DNA of 36,443 bases from an uncultured Acetobacteraceae bacterium (GCA_903877125.1 CAIRCM010000228.1:1-36443), one strand, 5' to 3'. Positions 24,258-32,795 are shown, numbered from the stretch's first letter. Notes: generated by a model from the sequence alone, not told the origin. A program made the numbers and translations.

Positions 24258-24355
24258 AGCGTATTGACCGGGGGTGAAATCGCCGTCGGTCCGAAGCATG
24301 CGATCGAACAAAAAATGCCGTGCGGGGACGGACTGGAAACCGGACCGCACAGCTC
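24254..24355. repeat. Divergent relative of the structured repeat
   Basis: From the apaG stop the sequence runs TTAAAGCGT, a GGTGAAATCGCCGTCGG part, GCATGCGATCGAACAAA (compare CACGCGATCAAACAAA in the other copies), then an imperfect hairpin whose outer stem is GTGCGG/CCGCAC. The order of parts equals copies 1 and 2 but similarity is low, so this may be a diverged member or a related family. Confidence 0.4.
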
Positions 24356-24395
24356 CTAATTACGGCCCTCACGGTCCAACGAAGGAAGAGTCCCT

Positions 24396-25037
24396 GTGAA
24401 CATTATCGCCCCACCTCGGACGCATGCGCCCGGCCAAACGTCGGATCAGCGTCCTTCCCGAGAGGAGGCGGAGGCTGCCGTTCGTACCCTCCTGCGTTGG
24501 GCCGGTGACGACCCGAACCGCGAAGGTCTGATCGACACCCCGTCCCGGGTCGTTCGCGCCTATGAGGAATTTTTTGAAGGCTACAGCATCGACCCGGTCA
24601 ATCTGCTGGAACGCACCTTCGAGGAAACCGACGGCTACGATGAAATCGTGCTGCTGCGCGACATCCGGCTGGAAAGCCATTGCGAGCACCACGTCGTGCC
24701 GATCATCGGCCGTGCCCACGTCGCCTATCTGCCGCACCGGCGCGTGGTCGGGATCAGCAAACTGGCCCGGGTCGTGGAGGCCTATGCCAAGCGGCTGCAG
24801 ATCCAGGAAAAACTGACCGCGCAGATCGCCAATACGATCCAGGAAGTGCTGCAGCCCAAAGGTGTCGCCGTGGTCATCGAGGCGGCGCACCAATGCATGA
24901 CCACCCGCGGCGTCAACAAGCCCGGCGTCACCATGGTGACCAGCCGGATGCTCGGGGCCTTCCGCGAAGACCCGGCGACACGACGGGAATTGCTGGCGAT
25001 GATCGGCAACCGGGGATCGGCGGTAACGGGGGATTAA
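24396..25037 (+). CDS. folE: GTP cyclohydrolase I
   Basis: This 213-residue enzyme converts GTP to 7,8-dihydroneopterin triphosphate for folate/pterin synthesis. Zinc ligands are in SHCEHH (Cys96, His99) and AHQCMTTRG (Cys167). [34 protein letters not shown] and RGVNKPG are conserved segments. The start is GTG at 24396 with AAGGAAGAG upstream. A short membrane-protein gene follows 23 nt downstream. Confidence 0.95.
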   Translation: MNIIAPPRTHAPGQTSDQRPSREEAEAAVRTLLRWAGDDPNREGLIDTPSRVVRAYEEFFEGYSIDPVNLLERTFEETDGYDEIVLLRDIRLESHCEHHVVPIIGRAHVAYLPHRRVVGISKLARVVEAYAKRLQIQEKLTAQIANTIQEVLQPKGVAVVIEAAHQCMTTRGVNKPGVTMVTSRMLGAFREDPATRRELLAMIGNRGSAVTGD

Positions 25038-25060
25038 CCCCCCATTGGCGAGGGCGAGAT

Positions 25061-25375
25061 ATGGCGCCGCGCTGGGACCGAAGCAAAGAACGCCTGCGCA
25101 GCCATCTTTTTCGCGCCTGGACCGCGTTGGCTGTGCTGGCCGGCTTTGTCTATGGGCTGGTCTACGCACCGGAATGGCTGACCTGGTGGAAACACGCGAC
25201 GAACGCGATGGTCGAAGCCGGGTGCGGCCTGCTCCCTTATCCCTGGGGCGATCGGGTCGAGGCGACCCTGGGCAATTTCGGCATGTGGGTGCAGATCACC
25301 CTCGCGATCCTCGCGTTCCGGTCCCTTGTTTGGTTGCTGATGACCGCGACGGGCCTGGTTTGGCGGCGCCGCTGA
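25061..25375 (+). CDS. Small membrane protein of unknown function
   Basis: This 104-residue protein has a basic N-terminus (PRWDRSKERLRSH), a first hydrophobic segment at about 17-36, a middle part with several Trp, and a second hydrophobic segment at about 75-99 ending WRRR. GAGGGCGAG precedes the ATG. The family is not recognised. It follows folE closely, and its TGA abuts the stop codon of the convergent lipoprotein gene (TGATCA), leaving no intergenic space. Confidence 0.65.
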   Translation: MAPRWDRSKERLRSHLFRAWTALAVLAGFVYGLVYAPEWLTWWKHATNAMVEAGCGLLPYPWGDRVEATLGNFGMWVQITLAILAFRSLVWLLMTATGLVWRRR

Positions 25376-25978
25376 TCAACGCGGCGGTGCTGGCACGAAC
25401 CGGGGTGCCGCGAGCGGCGTCGCGTCCACCGCGCCGGGAACGGCCGTGACCTCCTCGGCCAGCCAGTTCTTGAGCTTGGTGCGGGTCTGGTGCTCCAACT
25501 CGATATTCATTTCGTCCATAACGCCCGAGATCATATCGTGCAGCAGGTCCTGCTTGTCGCCGATATGGCCGGTATGGGTCCGCGTGACAGGAACCCGAAC
25601 GTAACCAAGCGGCTGTCCGTCGTCGCCGACGATCTCGATCTTCACATCCATCGAACAGCGGATTTCGTCGCCTGACTGTGTGAGCGATGCGTCGGAAATC
25701 GACACAACCGCGCGCCCCTGGCTGCCCAGGGCCTTCAGCCGGTCCTCCAGCATCTGATGCAGCGTGGCCAGAGGATCGACCGGTGAGTCCAGGCTGATAT
25801 CGGGGGATTTGCCGGATGGGACGAACCGCGTTTGGATTTCGATCGCCTTCACCGAAAGATCGATCGGCTTGAGGTAATCGTAGCGCAGTGGCGGGTAGAC
25901 TTTCGGCTCTCCACCGCATGCCGCGAGCACGAAGGGCAGCAACAGGCTGGCGCGGCGGGTCAGGCGGAGAAAGGACAT
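25376..25978 (-). CDS. Putative lipoprotein
   Basis: This 200-residue protein has a lipoprotein signal peptide: basic MSFLRLTRR, hydrophobic core, lipobox LAAC with Cys21. The mature part is predicted outer- or inner-membrane anchored and contains RVPVTRTHTG and amphipathic helices (DLLHDMISGVMDEMNIELEHQ). The start at 25978 is favoured because it gives the compact signal; an in-frame Met lies at 25996. No family recognised with certainty; DUF-type lipoproteins of this length exist in Rhodospirillales. A 210-nt region separates it from the histidine kinase gene. Confidence 0.7.
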   Translation of the reverse strand: MSFLRLTRRASLLLPFVLAACGGEPKVYPPLRYDYLKPIDLSVKAIEIQTRFVPSGKSPDISLDSPVDPLATLHQMLEDRLKALGSQGRAVVSISDASLTQSGDEIRCSMDVKIEIVGDDGQPLGYVRVPVTRTHTGHIGDKQDLLHDMISGVMDEMNIELEHQTRTKLKNWLAEEVTAVPGAVDATPLAAPRFVPAPPR

Positions 25979-26188
25979 GGTGATCGAGGCTCCCAATCGG
26001 CTCCGGCTGCATAGCGCGACCGCGTGGCGGCGTCACGATCCCGCGCGGCGTTCCGACGGGTTTTGCAATGGCCCGGCGGCAGCCGCGAAGCCTGTTTGGC
26101 CCTCTTCGCCGTATCGCCCCTGGCCACCGATCGTCCGGCAAGGCGTGCAGCCCGGAGGCCTGCCGCATCGACCGCAGCGTGATCGCCA

Positions 26189-27523
26189 TCACACCGGCAG
26201 CCTGACCTGCGCTCGCAGCCCGCCGAGTGGCGAGTTGCCCAGCACGATGTCGCCACCATGCGCCCGGACGATATCGCGCGCGATCGTCAGGCCGAGACCG
26301 GTGCCGCCATCGGTGTCGCTTTCGAATGGGCGAAACACGCTCTCCCGCCGGTCCTCGGGAATGCCCGGTCCATCGTCGTCGACGGTGACCAGCACCGAAC
26401 GGCCCTGCGGTTCGGCGGTCAGCAGCACATGATGTGCGTGGCGGCTGGCATTATCGACCAGGTTGGTGATCGCCCTTCGCACCGCCCCGGCCCGCAGCGA
26501 TAGGTTCAGGTCGCTGGGGGCGCTCAACGTCACCGTTTTGCCGGATCGCCGAGCACCAGCCGCGACATCGTCCAACAACGCCGCCAGATTGACCGGCTCC
26601 GCCTGCTCCGCCGCCTCCCCGCGGGCAAAGGCGAGGTAGGCGCTGATCATGCCTTCCATTTCGGCGAGGTCGGCGGCCATTTCATCGATGTCCTGCGACA
26701 GTGCATCCGTGCGGGGCAGCATCTCAACCGACAACCGGAGCCGGGTCAGCGGTGTACGAAGATCGTGCGACACGCCAGCCAGCATTTCGGTGCGCTGGGC
26801 GAGGAAGCGGCGGATGCGATCCTGCATGCGATTGAAAGCGGCCGCGGCTTGCCGGACCTCGGTCGCGCCTTCCGGCCGTATTGGGCCACCATCGCGGCCG
26901 ATGCCGAAGGCCTCGACCGCCGTGGCAAGCCGGCGGATCGCCTTGACCTGGTTGCGCATGAACAGCGCGGAAACCCCGAACAGCAGTGCCGCCGATCCCA
27001 CGACCCAGATCACGAACAGATAAACCGCTGACGTGTAGAGACGCTTGCGCGGCGCCTCGACCTCCAGCACCCCCGTCGGGGCCTGGACGTGGATGAGCAC
27101 CGAGCGGGGGTCCGACGACCAGTCCATCGTGAAGGGACGCTGGAGTTGGTCGGCCAGGGCGGCATCCAGGTCGTCGTCCATTGGACCGGGAACGTTGACC
27201 CAGGGCCTGGGCACCAGAACCTGATCGGGGATCAACCGGATCGTCAACGCATAGTGCCGGCGGGCATCCGCCAGGATCCATTCGGCGTTCTCCGGTCCGG
27301 GAAAGCGCTGCATCAGGCCCACGATGCTGGCGATCTCCCCGGCCACGCTGCCAGTGAGACGGCGGGAGACGACGTCGAGGTGGCTGCCATAGAAGATCCA
27401 AAGCGCCACGACCTGCAACAGGATCAGCGGCACGAGGATCATCAGCAGGCTGCGCCACAGGAGCGAGCGCGGCATCAGCCGGCGAACACCGCCGCCGCTG
27501 AGGAACGGCACGCGTACCCGCAT
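26189..27523 (-). CDS. Sensor histidine kinase, EnvZ-like
   Basis: This 444-residue inner-membrane kinase has TM1 at about 24-46, a periplasmic domain to about 163, TM2 at about 165-188, then HAMP (190-243). The H box VSHDLRTPLTRLRLS has His253; the N box NLVDNASRH is at 354-362, G1 DDDGPGI at 382-388 and G2 GGTGLGL at 406-412. All catalytic parts are intact. The gene begins 4 nt after the stop of the OmpR-type regulator, so they form a two-component operon together with an upstream MarR gene. The signal is unknown. Confidence 0.93.
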   Translation of the reverse strand: MRVRVPFLSGGGVRRLMPRSLLWRSLLMILVPLILLQVVALWIFYGSHLDVVSRRLTGSVAGEIASIVGLMQRFPGPENAEWILADARRHYALTIRLIPDQVLVPRPWVNVPGPMDDDLDAALADQLQRPFTMDWSSDPRSVLIHVQAPTGVLEVEAPRKRLYTSAVYLFVIWVVGSAALLFGVSALFMRNQVKAIRRLATAVEAFGIGRDGGPIRPEGATEVRQAAAAFNRMQDRIRRFLAQRTEMLAGVSHDLRTPLTRLRLSVEMLPRTDALSQDIDEMAADLAEMEGMISAYLAFARGEAAEQAEPVNLAALLDDVAAGARRSGKTVTLSAPSDLNLSLRAGAVRRAITNLVDNASRHAHHVLLTAEPQGRSVLVTVDDDGPGIPEDRRESVFRPFESDTDGGTGLGLTIARDIVRAHGGDIVLGNSPLGGLRAQVRLPV

Positions 27524-27527
27524 CGGC

Positions 27528-28226
27528 TCAGACCCCCGGTTTCAGCACATAGCCGCGACCCCGCACGGTATGGAGAAAGCGCGGCTCGCGCGGATCGACT
27601 TCGATCTTGCGACGCAGGCGGGTCATCTGGACGTCGATGGCGCGTTCGCCGGAATCGTCCATCTCGACCGCCGCGGCGATGTCCTCGCGTGAGAGCGTCT
27701 CGTTCGGCCGGCGAGCGAGTGCCGTGAGCAGCCCAAGTTCGCCGCCAGTCAGGCGGATGATGCCCTCGGGCCCCCGCAGTTCGCCGCGTTCGAGATCGAA
27801 GGTCGCCTCGCCCAGTATCACCGGCCCACCCGGCGTTTCCGGCGGCGGGGCAGCAATGCGCCGCAGCAGGGCGCGGATACGCAGCAACAATTCGCGCGGT
27901 TCGAATGGCTTGCCCAGATAGTCGTCGGCTCCGGCCTCGAACCCGGCGATCCGGTCTTCCGGCGCACCCCGGGCGGTGAGCAGCAGCACCGGCAGGTCGT
28001 GCCCGCGTTCCTTGCGGAGGGATTCGGTGAGCTGCAATCCCGTCTCGCCAGGCATCATGACGTCCAGCACCATGAGGTCGGGGTCGATGAAGGACAGCTT
28101 TGTGCGCGCATCCGCCGCGTTCTCCGCGGCGGTTACACGGAAGCCCTCGCTCGCCAGATAGCGGGCGAGGCGTTCCCGCAGCCGGGCATCGTCTTCGACC
28201 AGAAGGATCAGCGCTTCATCGGACAT
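27528..28226 (-). CDS. OmpR-family response regulator, PetR-like
   Basis: This 232-residue regulator has a receiver domain with acidic EDD at 11-13, phospho-acceptor Asp55 in MVLDVMMPGE, Thr in LLLTARG and Lys in YLGKPF, followed by a winged-helix DNA-binding domain ending FLHTVRGRGYVLKPGV. It is the cognate partner of the downstream kinase. Its ATG lies within the 3' end of the MarR gene (11-nt overlap). The MarR plus OmpR pair resembles petP/petR of Rhodobacter, where PetR is involved in cytochrome bc1 expression; that homology is an inference from gene order. Confidence 0.92.
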   Translation of the reverse strand: MSDEALILLVEDDARLRERLARYLASEGFRVTAAENAADARTKLSFIDPDLMVLDVMMPGETGLQLTESLRKERGHDLPVLLLTARGAPEDRIAGFEAGADDYLGKPFEPRELLLRIRALLRRIAAPPPETPGGPVILGEATFDLERGELRGPEGIIRLTGGELGLLTALARRPNETLSREDIAAAVEMDDSGERAIDVQMTRLRRKIEVDPREPRFLHTVRGRGYVLKPGV

Positions 28227-28710
28227 CGGTGTCTCCAGCGGCATCCAGCACGGAACGGGCTTCAGGGTCCATGATGGCACGCATCACCGCCTGAAATCCC
28301 GCGAAAGCTTCTGGTCCAGCGGCCTCGAAGGCCGGGGCAAGGCACGCGTGTTGACGGGCGAAGAGCCGCTGTTCCAACGCCGCACCGCTTTCGGTCAGTG
28401 TCAGCAGGCGTTGGCGACGGTCGGCGCCGCCCTTGGCCTGGGCAACGAAGCCACGCGTGACAAGGTCGCCGAGCACCCGCGCGAGGGACTGTTTGGTGAT
28501 CCGCAGGATCGCCAGCAATTCCGACACCGTCATCCCCGGATTGCGGCCAATGAAGTGCAGTGCGCGGTGGTGCGCTCGGCCCAGCCCGATCTCCTCCAGC
28601 AGCACATCGGCGGCGTTGGTGAAGTCGCGATAGGCGAAGAACAGCAAATCCTGCGCGAGCCGGACGGTACGGTCCATGTCAGTGCCCCGCGAATCGGGCA
28701 TGGCGGGCAT
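28216..28710 (-). CDS. MarR-family regulator, PetP-like
   Basis: This 164-residue winged-helix regulator has the dimer helix LAQDLLFFAYRDFTNAADVLLEE, then the DNA-binding block MTVSELLAILRITKQSLARVLGDLVTRGFV and wing GGADRRQRLLTLTESG. It is the first gene of the MarR-response regulator-kinase operon, divergent from ilvE. GTCA-N7-TGAC lies 15 nt upstream of its ATG. ATG 28677 (MDRT...) is an alternative start. MarR-OmpR neighbours of this kind are described as petP/petR in alphaproteobacteria. Confidence 0.88.
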   Translation of the reverse strand: MPAMPDSRGTDMDRTVRLAQDLLFFAYRDFTNAADVLLEEIGLGRAHHRALHFIGRNPGMTVSELLAILRITKQSLARVLGDLVTRGFVAQAKGGADRRQRLLTLTESGAALEQRLFARQHACLAPAFEAAGPEAFAGFQAVMRAIMDPEARSVLDAAGDTDVR

Positions 28711-28724
28711 CTCGGGATAAATAG

Positions 28725-28739
28725 GTCAGTATTATTGAC
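28725..28739. promoter_or_regulatory. GTCA-N7-TGAC inverted repeat between marR-type gene and ilvE
   Basis: GTCA at 28725-28728 and TGAC at 28736-28739 are inverted with a 7-nt AT-rich spacer. TTGACT (28735-28740) is a candidate -35 for ilvE with CATGGT about 18 nt further as a weak -10. The palindrome would overlap both divergent promoters and is a candidate operator for the MarR protein. Confidence 0.45.
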
Positions 28740-28801
28740 TCATCGGCGTTCAACGTCGCATGGTCCTTTTGTGGAGAAACAATATTACAAAGGATGGTGT
28801 C

Positions 28802-29701
28802 ATGACGTTGGTTCCTTTCGATGATCGGGACGGGTGGATCTGGTGGAATGGTGCGCTGGTGCCCTGGCGGGACGCGACACCGCACGTTCTCTCGCATGGC
28901 CTACATTACGCCAGCGCGGTCTTCGAAGGCGAACGCGCCTATGGCGGGACCATCTTCCGGCTACGCGATCACACCGAACGCCTGCGGGCCTCGGCGCGGA
29001 TTTTGGGCTTCGAGATTCCCTGGCCGGCCGATCGGATCGACGCCGCCTGCCGGCAGGTGCTGAACGCCAACGGCCTGACCGACGGCTACGTCCGCCCGAT
29101 CGCCTGGTTGGGGTCGGAGGCGTTGGGGATTTCGCCGATCGGCAACGCGGTGCACTTGGCCATCGCCGCCTGGGCCTGGCCCAACTACTACGGCGATGCT
29201 CGGATGCGGGGGATCCGGATGGGGCAGGCGGCCTGGAAGCGGCCTTCGCCGGAGACGATGCCGACCATGGCGAAATGCACCGGTGTTTACACGATCGGCA
29301 GCATGTCAAAGCGCCGGGCGGAGGAGGAAGGCTACAGCGACGCGCTGATGCTGGACTGGCGCGACCGGGTGGCCGAGACCACCAGCGCCAATATTTTTCT
29401 CGTCATCGATAACGCCGTGCATACGCCGGTGCCAGAAGGATTCCTGGACGGCATCACCCGCCGCACCGTGATGGCACTGGCCCGCCGACGGCAGATGACA
29501 GTGATCGAACGCCCGATCGAGGCGGCCGAGATCACGTCGGCCTCGGAGGTGTTCCTCGCAGGCACCGCCGCCGAGGTCACCGCCGTGCGCGAGATCGGCC
29601 CGCATCGCTACACCCCCGGGCAGATCACCGAAACCTTGATGCGCGACTATGAAACGCTGGTCAGGGGGGCGGAGTCGGACGTAGCGCGGGTGGTCGGCTG
29701 A
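28802..29701 (+). CDS. ilvE: Branched-chain amino acid aminotransferase
   Basis: This 299-residue fold-type IV PLP transaminase interconverts leucine, isoleucine and valine with their 2-oxoacids. LSHGLHYASAVFEGERAY at about 30-47 is the BCAT N-terminal hallmark; the PLP Lys158 is in TMAKCTGVY; GYSDALMLDWRDRVAETTSANIFLV is the C-terminal signature. AAAGGATGG precedes the ATG at 28802; an in-frame 28760 start is less likely. It shares its upstream region with the MarR operon and is followed by an amine oxidase gene. Confidence 0.93.
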   Translation: MTLVPFDDRDGWIWWNGALVPWRDATPHVLSHGLHYASAVFEGERAYGGTIFRLRDHTERLRASARILGFEIPWPADRIDAACRQVLNANGLTDGYVRPIAWLGSEALGISPIGNAVHLAIAAWAWPNYYGDARMRGIRMGQAAWKRPSPETMPTMAKCTGVYTIGSMSKRRAEEEGYSDALMLDWRDRVAETTSANIFLVIDNAVHTPVPEGFLDGITRRTVMALARRRQMTVIERPIEAAEITSASEVFLAGTAAEVTAVREIGPHRYTPGQITETLMRDYETLVRGAESDVARVVG

Positions 29702-29709
29702 GCCTTATC

Positions 29710-29732
29710 CTCCCGCTTGACCTTGGCGGGAG
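29710..29732 (+). promoter_or_regulatory. Hairpin that sequesters the amine oxidase ribosome-binding site
   Basis: CTCCCGC at 29710-29716 pairs with GCGGGAG at 29726-29732. The right arm contains the GGGAGAAG ribosome-binding site of the gene starting at 29739. If folded in mRNA it would reduce initiation unless the preceding ilvE ribosomes open it. This is seen in sequence; the effect is an inference. Confidence 0.45.
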
Positions 29733-29738
29733 AAGTGA

Positions 29739-31025
29739 ATGGACACCGATGTCGTCGTGATCGGGGCAGGCTGCGCCGGGCTGGGTGCGGCCACCGCCCT
29801 GCGGGATGCCGGGGTACGCTGCGTGGTGCTGGAAGCCTCGGACCGTGTCGGCGGCCGAGCCTGGACCACGAACCCGGCAGCGCTTGGCGGTGTCTGGTTC
29901 GATATGGGCGCCGTCTGGCTCCACGACGCCGAAAACAACCCGCTGACCCCCATCGCTCGGGCCGCTGGCGACACGCTGCTGCGATCCGACGAAATCCGCA
30001 CCGAACGGACATTCGTCGGGGACCGGTTGGCAACGGCGGCGGAGTTGGCGGATTACGACGGTGCGGCGGGCCGATACGCGGCGGCGGCAGACATGCTGCT
30101 CGCCCAACATGACGATGTCCCGCTGAGCGCGATCGCTCGTGCTCTGCCGGACGATCCCTGGGCGGCGACGATGGAGGCCTGGGAGGGGCCGGTGATCTGC
30201 GTGGTCGATGCCGACCGGTTCAGCGCGCGGGATTGGCGCGACAACGCACTCGGCGGCAGCAATCTCGTGCCGGACGGGGGCGTCGGTGCATTCGTCGCGC
30301 GGCGATGCGCCACCGGTCTCGATATTCGGCTCGGCACGCCGGCGACCCGCATCGCCTGGAACGGGCCAGGCGGCCGGGTGACGGTCGACACGCCGCGCGG
30401 GGCGATCACGGCGGTTGCCTGTATCGTGACGGTTTCGACGGGCGTCCTGGCCTCGGGGGCGATCCGGTTCGATCCGCCCTTGCCGGCTTCCGTGGCGGAC
30501 AGTGCGGCTGCCCTGCCGATGGGGCTGGCGATGAAGGTCGCGCTGCGAGCCAACGGGGCGGACCGGCTGGACCTGCCGATGCACTGTTCGGTCGATCGGC
30601 AGGTAAGGGCGGGCGAGACGCTGATGCCGTTCCAATGCTGGCCGTTCGGGCGCGACTACGTCCAGGGCTGGGTCGGCGGGTCGGTAGCTTGGGACTTGGC
30701 GGCCGCGGGGGAGGCTGCGGCGGTCGATTTCGCGCTGTCCCAGTTGCGGGGATTGTTCGGCGGACGTGTGGACCGATTGTTTGCCGGCGGCGGACATCTG
30801 GTGACGGGTTGGGATGCCGATCCCTGGGCGCGCGGGGCCTATTCCACTTGCGTGCCCGGTCAATCTGCCGCGCGTCGCCAACTCGCCGAACCCCTGGGCG
30901 ATGGGCATTTGCTGTTCGCCGGGGAGGCTTGTCATGTGCCGTTCGCGAGCACGGTCGCGGGTGCATGGATCAGCGGGCAGGAAGCGGCGCGGGCGGCGAT
31001 GCGGGCGGTGGCTGGTTCGGTTTGA
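29739..31025 (+). CDS. FAD-dependent amine oxidase family protein
   Basis: This 428-residue flavoprotein resembles monoamine/polyamine oxidases. FAD-binding VVIGAGCAGLGAATALRDAG is at 5-24, with EASDRVGGRAWTT at 37-49 and the C-terminal FAGEACHVPFASTVAGAW block close to residue 390-407. It probably oxidises an amine or amino acid and yields H2O2. The order after ilvE (38-nt gap) suggests co-transcription and possibly a link to amino-acid or amine catabolism. The substrate cannot be told. Confidence 0.85.
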   Translation: MDTDVVVIGAGCAGLGAATALRDAGVRCVVLEASDRVGGRAWTTNPAALGGVWFDMGAVWLHDAENNPLTPIARAAGDTLLRSDEIRTERTFVGDRLATAAELADYDGAAGRYAAAADMLLAQHDDVPLSAIARALPDDPWAATMEAWEGPVICVVDADRFSARDWRDNALGGSNLVPDGGVGAFVARRCATGLDIRLGTPATRIAWNGPGGRVTVDTPRGAITAVACIVTVSTGVLASGAIRFDPPLPASVADSAAALPMGLAMKVALRANGADRLDLPMHCSVDRQVRAGETLMPFQCWPFGRDYVQGWVGGSVAWDLAAAGEAAAVDFALSQLRGLFGGRVDRLFAGGGHLVTGWDADPWARGAYSTCVPGQSAARRQLAEPLGDGHLLFAGEACHVPFASTVAGAWISGQEAARAAMRAVAGSV

Positions 31026-31498
31026 TATCTGGTGCCGAAGACGGGTCCCCGTCGATCGCCAAACCCCTGGCCCGGTTCGGTGCGGGCTTAGGCAACGCGC
31101 AAAAATTACCGCTCCAAGTCGCGGCGGTCTCGTTACATCGTCATGGCCCGGCTCGTCCGGGCCACCTATAGCGGCACACTGCCACAACAGGTGGTCCGGA
31201 CGAGCCGGGCCATGACGATTTGGGAGTGGTCGGCCGACTCGTTTAATTTTGGGCGCTGCCTTAGAGTGTGATCGCCAGAGGTGGAACCACACGGCGGCGT
31301 GAATCACGCGATCAAACAAAGATCAATAGAGCTGGCATTGAACCGTCGGGGCGGCCGGGCGCGCAACAAAGCGCCATGCCATCGGCCGTTGTCTCGATCC
31401 AAATGGGTCAACATTCAGGGCCGGCGTATGGCTCCAAGATCTTTCGAAAATCCGCCGTGCGATGTGACATATCGACCAGCTTGTGCGACAATCGACCT
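31026..31498. other. 473-bp intergenic region with repeat copy 3
   Basis: Between the amine oxidase and DUF29 genes lies a 110-nt tail without features, the long composite repeat (31137-31321), and a 177-nt DUF29 leader. The leader has no clear -10/-35 pair; TTGTGCGACAATCG near 31481-31494 is an incomplete inverted repeat. No gene is supported in this stretch. Confidence 0.5.
31137..31321. repeat. Composite palindromic intergenic repeat, copy 3
   Basis: Part A is a 31-nt arm inverted repeat (31137-31167 and 31189-31219), 30 of 31 pairs matched and the odd one a G-T, with a 21-nt loop. A GTCGGCCGAC palindrome follows. Part B (31261-31321) matches 12093-12153 and 110-168. The A+B part is a direct repeat of 1-168, in the same orientation. 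The C hairpin found in copies 1 and 2 is absent here. Confidence 0.9.
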
Positions 31499-31945
31499 AT
31501 GAGTAACACCCTCTACGATCAGGACTTCTTTGCCTGGACAAACGAGCAGGTTCGGCTGCTGCGCGCCGGCAAACTGGCGCAAGCCGACATCGGGCACATC
31601 GCCGAGGAAATCGAAACCATGGGCAAGGCGGAGAAGCGCGAACTGGTCAGCCGCCTGACGGTCCTGCTGGCACATTTGCTGAAATGGCAATATCAGCCTG
31701 AACGCCGGGGCAAGTCCTGGCGCAACACGATCACCACCCAACGCCTCGATGTGGCCGATCATTTGGCCGATAACCCAAGTCTGCGCGCGCGACTGCCTCA
31801 GTCCATCACGGACGCATACAAGCGCGCCCGCTTGGCCGCTGCCAACGAGACCGACCTTGATACCGACGCTTTTCCCACGACCTGCCCCTGGTCGTATGAG
31901 CAAATCATGGACCCCGATTTTTTCCTGGATCGTGCGCTGTCCTAG
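31499..31945 (+). CDS. DUF29 domain protein
   Basis: This 148-residue protein shows the DUF29 pattern: LYDQDFFAWTNEQVRLLRAGKL, DIGHIAEEIETMGKAEKRELVSRLTVLLAHLLKWQYQPERRG at about 40-75, then TITTQRLDVADHLADNPSLRARL and YKRARLAAANETDL near the C-terminus. The function of DUF29 proteins is unknown; they are usual in cyanobacteria and proteobacteria, often near toxin-antitoxin or mobile DNA. The gene follows a repeat element and ends 13 nt from the convergent amidohydrolase gene. Confidence 0.85.
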   Translation: MSNTLYDQDFFAWTNEQVRLLRAGKLAQADIGHIAEEIETMGKAEKRELVSRLTVLLAHLLKWQYQPERRGKSWRNTITTQRLDVADHLADNPSLRARLPQSITDAYKRARLAAANETDLDTDAFPTTCPWSYEQIMDPDFFLDRALS

Positions 31946-31958
31946 ATACCGCCCGACC

Positions 31959-32795
31959 CTACCAACGGTGCCAGTTGTAAACCTTCTCCAGCGTCCCCCC
32001 CATCAGCGCCGCCTTGTCGCTCGCCGACAGTCGCGTCGTCTTCCGGAACGGCGCCACGCCCTGCTCGTAAGTCAGCATCTGGATCGTGCGCGTCCAGTCC
32101 GTGCCCCACATGCACCGGTCCAGCCCAAACGCGTCGATCACCCGCAGCACCGGTTCCCAGATATCGTTGTACGGAAACGCCTCATGCGACATCGTGCAGG
32201 CGCCGCTGACCTTGACCCGAGCATTGGGATACCGCGCGAGCGCCAGCAGCTTCGGCAGTTCGCCCCAGACGTCGGCCGGCACCGGCGGATGCGCCGGTTG
32301 CAGCAGGCCGAGGTGATCGATCACCACCACCGTATCCGGATTCCGCCGAATGAACGCCGTACCGAGATCGAGCCGGCCCCAACACAGGAAATTCACCGGC
32401 AGTCCATGCCGGGCCGCCGCGGCGAAGGCGCGGGTAACGCCGGGATCGGCGGGGTCGGTCACCGACCCGTCAGCAATCCGCACCCGGATGCCCACGGTGC
32501 CAGGGGTCTTGGCCCATTCGGCGACCATCTCGTCCAACCCGGGGTCCGTCGTGTCGACCGGCGTGACCACGCGGAAGCGGTCCGGATATTTGTTATAGAC
32601 CTCCAGCGCATAGCTGAAATCGTAGCGATACGCGGCGAAGGAGGACACCATCACCGCCGCGTCGACACCGACGCTGTCCATCGCGGCAACCATTTCCTCA
32701 CCGCTGGCGGACGCCAGCCCGTGCGACGGGCCGGCCCAGGGGCGGCCGGGGTGGTCGCGGTCGAACGGATGGACCTGCACATCGATGACCGGCAT
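31959..32795 (-). CDS. Amidohydrolase family (Amidohydro_2) protein
   Basis: This 278-residue TIM-barrel metal hydrolase of the decarboxylase/lactonase-like branch has N-terminal MPVIDVQVHPF (the variant D-x-H motif), DAAVMVSSFAAY, VVVIDHLG and the C-terminal metal-binding WGTDWTR. A His in PYNDIWEPV-type context lies between. Related proteins hydrolyse dicarbonyl lactones or decarboxylate aromatic acids; the substrate is unknown. GAGGGAGAAA lies before the ATG. Convergent with DUF29. Confidence 0.85.
   Translation of the reverse strand: MPVIDVQVHPFDRDHPGRPWAGPSHGLASASGEEMVAAMDSVGVDAAVMVSSFAAYRYDFSYALEVYNKYPDRFRVVTPVDTTDPGLDEMVAEWAKTPGTVGIRVRIADGSVTDPADPGVTRAFAAAARHGLPVNFLCWGRLDLGTAFIRRNPDTVVVIDHLGLLQPAHPPVPADVWGELPKLLALARYPNARVKVSGACTMSHEAFPYNDIWEPVLRVIDAFGLDRCMWGTDWTRTIQMLTYEQGVAPFRKTTRLSASDKAALMGGTLEKVYNWHRW

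Noticed and set aside
24254-24355. Region after apaG as a standard intrinsic terminator
   Set aside because: The hairpin is imperfect and lacks a following T-run; its part order fits the repeat family better.
29661-31319. Minus-strand 552-residue open frame over the amine oxidase gene
   Set aside because: Antisense shadow with biased composition; the plus strand carries FAD motifs and a ribosome-binding site.
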